A stretch of 8,237 nucleotides of DNA, from assembly GCA_038238555.1 (NCBI GenBank), contig JBBRXP010000228.1, positions 1-8,237 on the forward strand, written 5' to 3'. Shown here piece after piece: positions 6,227-8,237 of the stretch. Position 1 is the stretch's first letter, and every line of letters starts with the position of its first letter. Position numbers and translations under genes: made by a program. This DNA is from JANNXQ01 sp038238555. Lineage in GTDB: Bacteria; Verrucomicrobiota; Verrucomicrobiia; Chthoniobacterales; Chthoniobacteraceae. The notes below the pieces were generated by a model. It was not told the origin of the DNA. It did no database searches and saw only the letters and a program-made list of their open reading frames with translations.

Positions 6227-8061
6227 TGCGTGGAGGATAGCCGCCGGTGTGCCAAGGCCTCGCGGCGTTTGGCCGCGCGCGCGAGTGCCGTCGCAGTATC
6301 GGCGGAAGGCGCGGACTTTTCGAGAAAGCTCGCGAGACTGCGGATGGTGGGATGCTGGAAAAGCGAGACGATGTGCGCCTCGTCGCGCAGTTGTGCGTGG
6401 ACTCGGCAGATGAGGAGCGAGGTGCCGCCGAGGTCGAAGAAATTGTCGTCGATGCCGACCGCCGGCAGTGCGAGCACGCTCTGCCAAATGGCGGCGATGC
6501 GACGCTCGATCGGCCGCCGCGGCGCCACGTAGCCGGGGCGCAGATCGGGACGCTCCGCCGACGCGGGAAGGGCGCGGTGATCGAGCTTGCCGTTCGGCGT
6601 GAGTGGTAGGGAATCGAGGCGGACAAAGGCTTGCGGGATCATGTAGGCTGGCAGCTTGGCGCGAAGAAAATCGCGGAGGCTGTCGGGGTCCACGTCGCCG
6701 ACGATGTAAGCGACGAGCATCTTCGCGGCGGTCACGACGCACTGCTTCACCCGCGGATGCTGCCGGAGCGCGGCTTCGATTTCGCCGGGTTCGACGCGGA
6801 AGCCGCGGATTTTGATCTCGCGATCGATGCGGCCGAGAAAGTCGAGCGTGCCGTCGTCGCGCCAGCGGGCGAGATCTCCTGTTCTGTACAGGCGGCCGAA
6901 TTGCGTCTCGATGAAACGCTCGGCCGTGAGCCCGGGCGCATTGAGATAGCCGAGCGCGAGTCCGGCGCCGCCGATGTGCAGCTCACCCTCGGCGGCCGGC
7001 TCGAGCGCGGCGTCGAGAAGGAAGGCGTCGGTATTCGCGATCGGGCGGCCGATCGGCACGCGATCGCCATCGAGGCGCTCGATACGATGGCACACGGAAA
7101 AGGTGGTCGCCTCGGTCGGGCCGTAACCGTTGATGAGTTGCGCTGGGCGTCCATGTTCCAGCACGCGCCGCACGCTCGCGATGTCCGCTTTTTCGCCGCC
7201 AAACAAGAGCCAGCGCAACCCGGCAAACATCGCGGGCGCTTCGAACGCGAGCTGATTGAAGAGTGACGTGGTGAGCCACAGCGCAGTGATGCGGTGTGCG
7301 CGCAAATGCTCCGCGAGCGCGCTGGCAGAGAGCACGGTCTCGGTGGGCGTGACGACGAGGCTCGCGCCATTAAGCAGCGGCGCCCACAGTTCGAGCGTCG
7401 AGGCGTCAAAGGAAAGGTGCGAGTGAAACGCAAAGACGTCGTCGGGCCGGATCGCGATGTAATCCGTGGCGCAGACGAGCCGGACGATGGCGCGGTGCGG
7501 AACGACCACGCCCTTCGGCGCGCCGGTCGAGCCCGAGGTGTAGAGGACGTAGGCGGCAGAGTGAGACAGGCTTCCAGCCTGTCCCTGGCGAGGCACGGCA
7601 GGCTGGAAGCCCGCCGGACTATGACAGGCAGGGATGCCTGTCTCACTTTCCTCGCCGTCATTGCCCAAGACCAACGCGCAGTCTTTGCGGCGGAGTCGCT
7701 GGCGCTCCAGCGGTTCGTCGAGGTCCAGCGGGACGTACGCGCCGCCCGCTTTCAGAATCCCAAGCACTGCCGCCACGAACCGCGCCGAGCGCACCGCCCG
7801 CACGCCGACCAGGGCGCCTGTCTCGAGTCCGTCGGCGATGAGCCGTTGCGCGATGCCGTTGGCTCGGCGGTCGAGCGTGGCGTAGCTCCAGCGCGTGTCG
7901 CCATCGACCAGCGCGATCGCCTCGGGCGTGGCCGCCACCCACTGCGCGAAAATTTGCGGGATCGAAAGATGCGCCGGCCACGCCGTGCGCGCGCCGCGGC
8001 TCCAGCCGAGCCATTTCTGCCGGTCGGATTCTGGAGGATTTTTGCGGGTCTCGAGGTACAT
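6223..8061 (-). CDS. Stand-alone NRPS loading protein, A-PCP (likely valine-type starter)
   Basis: Activates an amino acid as its adenylate and loads it on its own carrier domain, acting as starter module for the downstream PKS. It is complete at 612 residues. A-domain motifs: A2 LKAGGAYVPLD (103-113), A3 YTSGSTGAPKG (174-184), A5 NGYGPTEAT (311-319), A7 YRTGDL (392-397), A8 to about 429, A10 NGKLD with Lys492. Carrier Ser548 is in LGGTSLL. Aligning to GrsA gives the pocket code D-A-L-W-L-G-G-T-F-K, close to the valine-type DAFWIGGTFK; Asp219 argues for a true alpha-amino acid. There is no C, E or TE domain. The N-terminus resembles a C-A linker. Start: the first in-frame ATG after a stop at 8188-8190, with no clear Shine-Dalgarno. 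Residues 139-167 come from a palindromic repeat inserted between A2 and A3. The stop overlaps the next start (ATGA). Confidence 0.95.
   Translation of the reverse strand: MYLETRKNPPESDRQKWLGWSRGARTAWPAHLSIPQIFAQWVAATPEAIALVDGDTRWSYATLDRRANGIAQRLIADGLETGALVGVRAVRSARFVAAVLGILKAGGAYVPLDLDEPLERQRLRRKDCALVLGNDGEESETGIPACHSPAGFQPAVPRQGQAGSLSHSAAYVLYTSGSTGAPKGVVVPHRAIVRLVCATDYIAIRPDDVFAFHSHLSFDASTLELWAPLLNGASLVVTPTETVLSASALAEHLRAHRITALWLTTSLFNQLAFEAPAMFAGLRWLLFGGEKADIASVRRVLEHGRPAQLINGYGPTEATTFSVCHRIERLDGDRVPIGRPIANTDAFLLDAALEPAAEGELHIGGAGLALGYLNAPGLTAERFIETQFGRLYRTGDLARWRDDGTLDFLGRIDREIKIRGFRVEPGEIEAALRQHPRVKQCVVTAAKMLVAYIVGDVDPDSLRDFLRAKLPAYMIPQAFVRLDSLPLTPNGKLDHRALPASAERPDLRPGYVAPRRPIERRIAAIWQSVLALPAVGIDDNFFDLGGTSLLICRVHAQLRDEAHIVSLFQHPTIRSLASFLEKSAPSADTATALARAAKRREALAHRRLSSTQ
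6307..6519 (-). other. Peptidyl carrier (PCP) domain of the loading protein
   Basis: Residues 515-585, with phosphopantetheine site Ser548 in DLGGTSLL. A basic, alanine-rich tail of about 27 residues follows and may help contact the KS of the next protein, but no docking family is recognised. Confidence 0.9.
6562..7974 (-). other. Adenylation domain of the loading protein
   Basis: Residues 30-500. Pocket residues read by alignment with GrsA: Asp219, Ala220, Leu223, Trp262, Leu286, Gly288, Gly312, Thr320, Phe321 and Lys492. They differ from the commonly cited valine signature at two conservative positions. Isoleucine or another branched residue remains possible. Confidence 0.9.
7561..7646. 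repeat. 86-bp palindromic repeat (family 1) inside the loading A domain
   Basis: The element is bounded by a perfect 11-bp inverted repeat, GTGAGACAGGC at 7561-7571 and its complement at 7636-7646. Inside are hairpins at 7565-7583 (7-bp stem, loop TTCCA) and 7623-7642 (8-bp stem, loop GGGA). The core 7598-7641 aligns without gaps to 3487-3530. It encodes residues 139-167 of the A-PCP protein, between motifs A2 and A3, without breaking the frame. No flanking direct repeat is evident. Confidence 0.85.
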
Positions 8062-8181
8062 CGAATTTGGTTTGCGTCGCGCACGGTCCGGCGTGAATCC
8101 TGCACGGCGCTTTAGGCCGATGACTCCAAACTGCGCTCCCCATTTAGCAATGTCGATGCCAGCGCGCGCGGGCTCCCGTTT
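8062..8181. other. Intergenic region between divergent genes
   Basis: About 120 bp between the loading-protein start (minus) and the putative acetyltransferase start (plus). Promoters for both directions should lie here. I could not find a convincing -35/-10 pair or operator palindrome on either strand. In-frame codons upstream of 8061 run back to a stop at 8188-8190 but contain no ATG, GTG or TTG start and do not resemble an NRPS domain. Confidence 0.6.
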
Positions 8182-8237
8182 ATGGAACTAGAGGGCTACA
8201 CGGTCGGCGATTTCACTCGCGGCGCGCCGGCGTGGAA
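8182..8237 (+). CDS. Start of a divergent gene, possible WcaF-like acetyltransferase (partial)
   Basis: Only 18 codons are visible, beginning MELEGYTVGDFTRGAP. This resembles the N-terminus of colanic-acid/LPS hexapeptide-repeat acetyltransferases of the WcaF type, which often start with a Leu-x-x-Tyr-x-x-Gly-Asp-Phe-x-Arg-Gly pattern; they acetylate sugars in exopolysaccharide synthesis. The ATG at 8182 is the first in a frame that opens after the stop at 8113-8115. No convincing Shine-Dalgarno is seen. The catalytic hexapeptide repeats lie outside the window, so the call rests on a short N-terminal pattern from memory. It is divergent from the synthase operon and need not belong to the pathway. 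Confidence 0.4.
   Translation, partial: MELEGYTVGDFTRGAPAW

Noticed and set aside
5118..6626. A 502-codon minus-strand frame across the gene 1/gene 2 junction
   Set aside because: It is out of frame with both genes, while the true frames encode intact PCP and KS motifs across the same bases. Its product is a low-complexity Arg-rich shadow.
3487..7646. Hairpins of the family 1 repeats as intrinsic terminators
   Set aside because: They sit inside continuous coding sequence and are not followed by a T-rich run on either strand.
6747..7661. A 304-codon minus-strand frame within the loading A domain
   Set aside because: It is shifted relative to the frame carrying all adenylation motifs, and its translation is Ser/Arg/Pro-rich without domain features.

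Overview
The window is high-GC DNA carrying the 5' half of an assembly line for a hybrid polyketide/non-ribosomal peptide, transcribed on the minus strand (right to left). I translated the long minus frame codon by codon from 6226 to the left edge and it is open throughout. The organism cannot be named from this sequence. Two families of short palindromic repeats inside the genes remind me of those common in Verrucomicrobiota genomes, so I lean towards that phylum with low to moderate confidence; this is recollection, not a search.

Layout, right to left. At the right edge (8182-8237, plus strand) are the first 18 codons of a divergent gene that looks like a WcaF-type hexapeptide acetyltransferase. 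A roughly 120-bp intergenic region (8062-8181) separates it from the synthase genes. Gene 1 (6223-8061, minus) is a complete 612-residue adenylation-carrier protein (A-PCP). Its binding-pocket residues suggest valine or a similar branched amino acid. Gene 2 (from 6226 to beyond position 1, minus) overlaps gene 1 by ATGA. It encodes at least 2075 residues in the order KS-AT-ACP-aminotransferase-C-A, and is cut by the window edge between motifs A2 and A3 of its adenylation domain.

How the parts should work together: the A-PCP protein loads an amino acid. The KS-AT-ACP module adds a malonyl unit, giving a beta-keto thioester. No ketoreductase is present, and the embedded PLP aminotransferase would turn the keto group into an amine. 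The C domain then joins the chain to the amino acid chosen by the truncated A domain. With an alpha-amino-acid starter the predicted unit is a 3,4-diamino acid (an 'aminostatine'-like residue), whereas iturin- and microcystin-type enzymes with related architecture place a single beta-amine on a fatty or aryl chain. This product is an inference.

The second notable feature is five short repeat loci of two families embedded in frame in the two synthase genes. All lie in linkers between domains or in the A2-A3 segment of an A domain, and none interrupts a catalytic motif. I see no RNA genes, CRISPR arrays, transposase genes or clear terminators.
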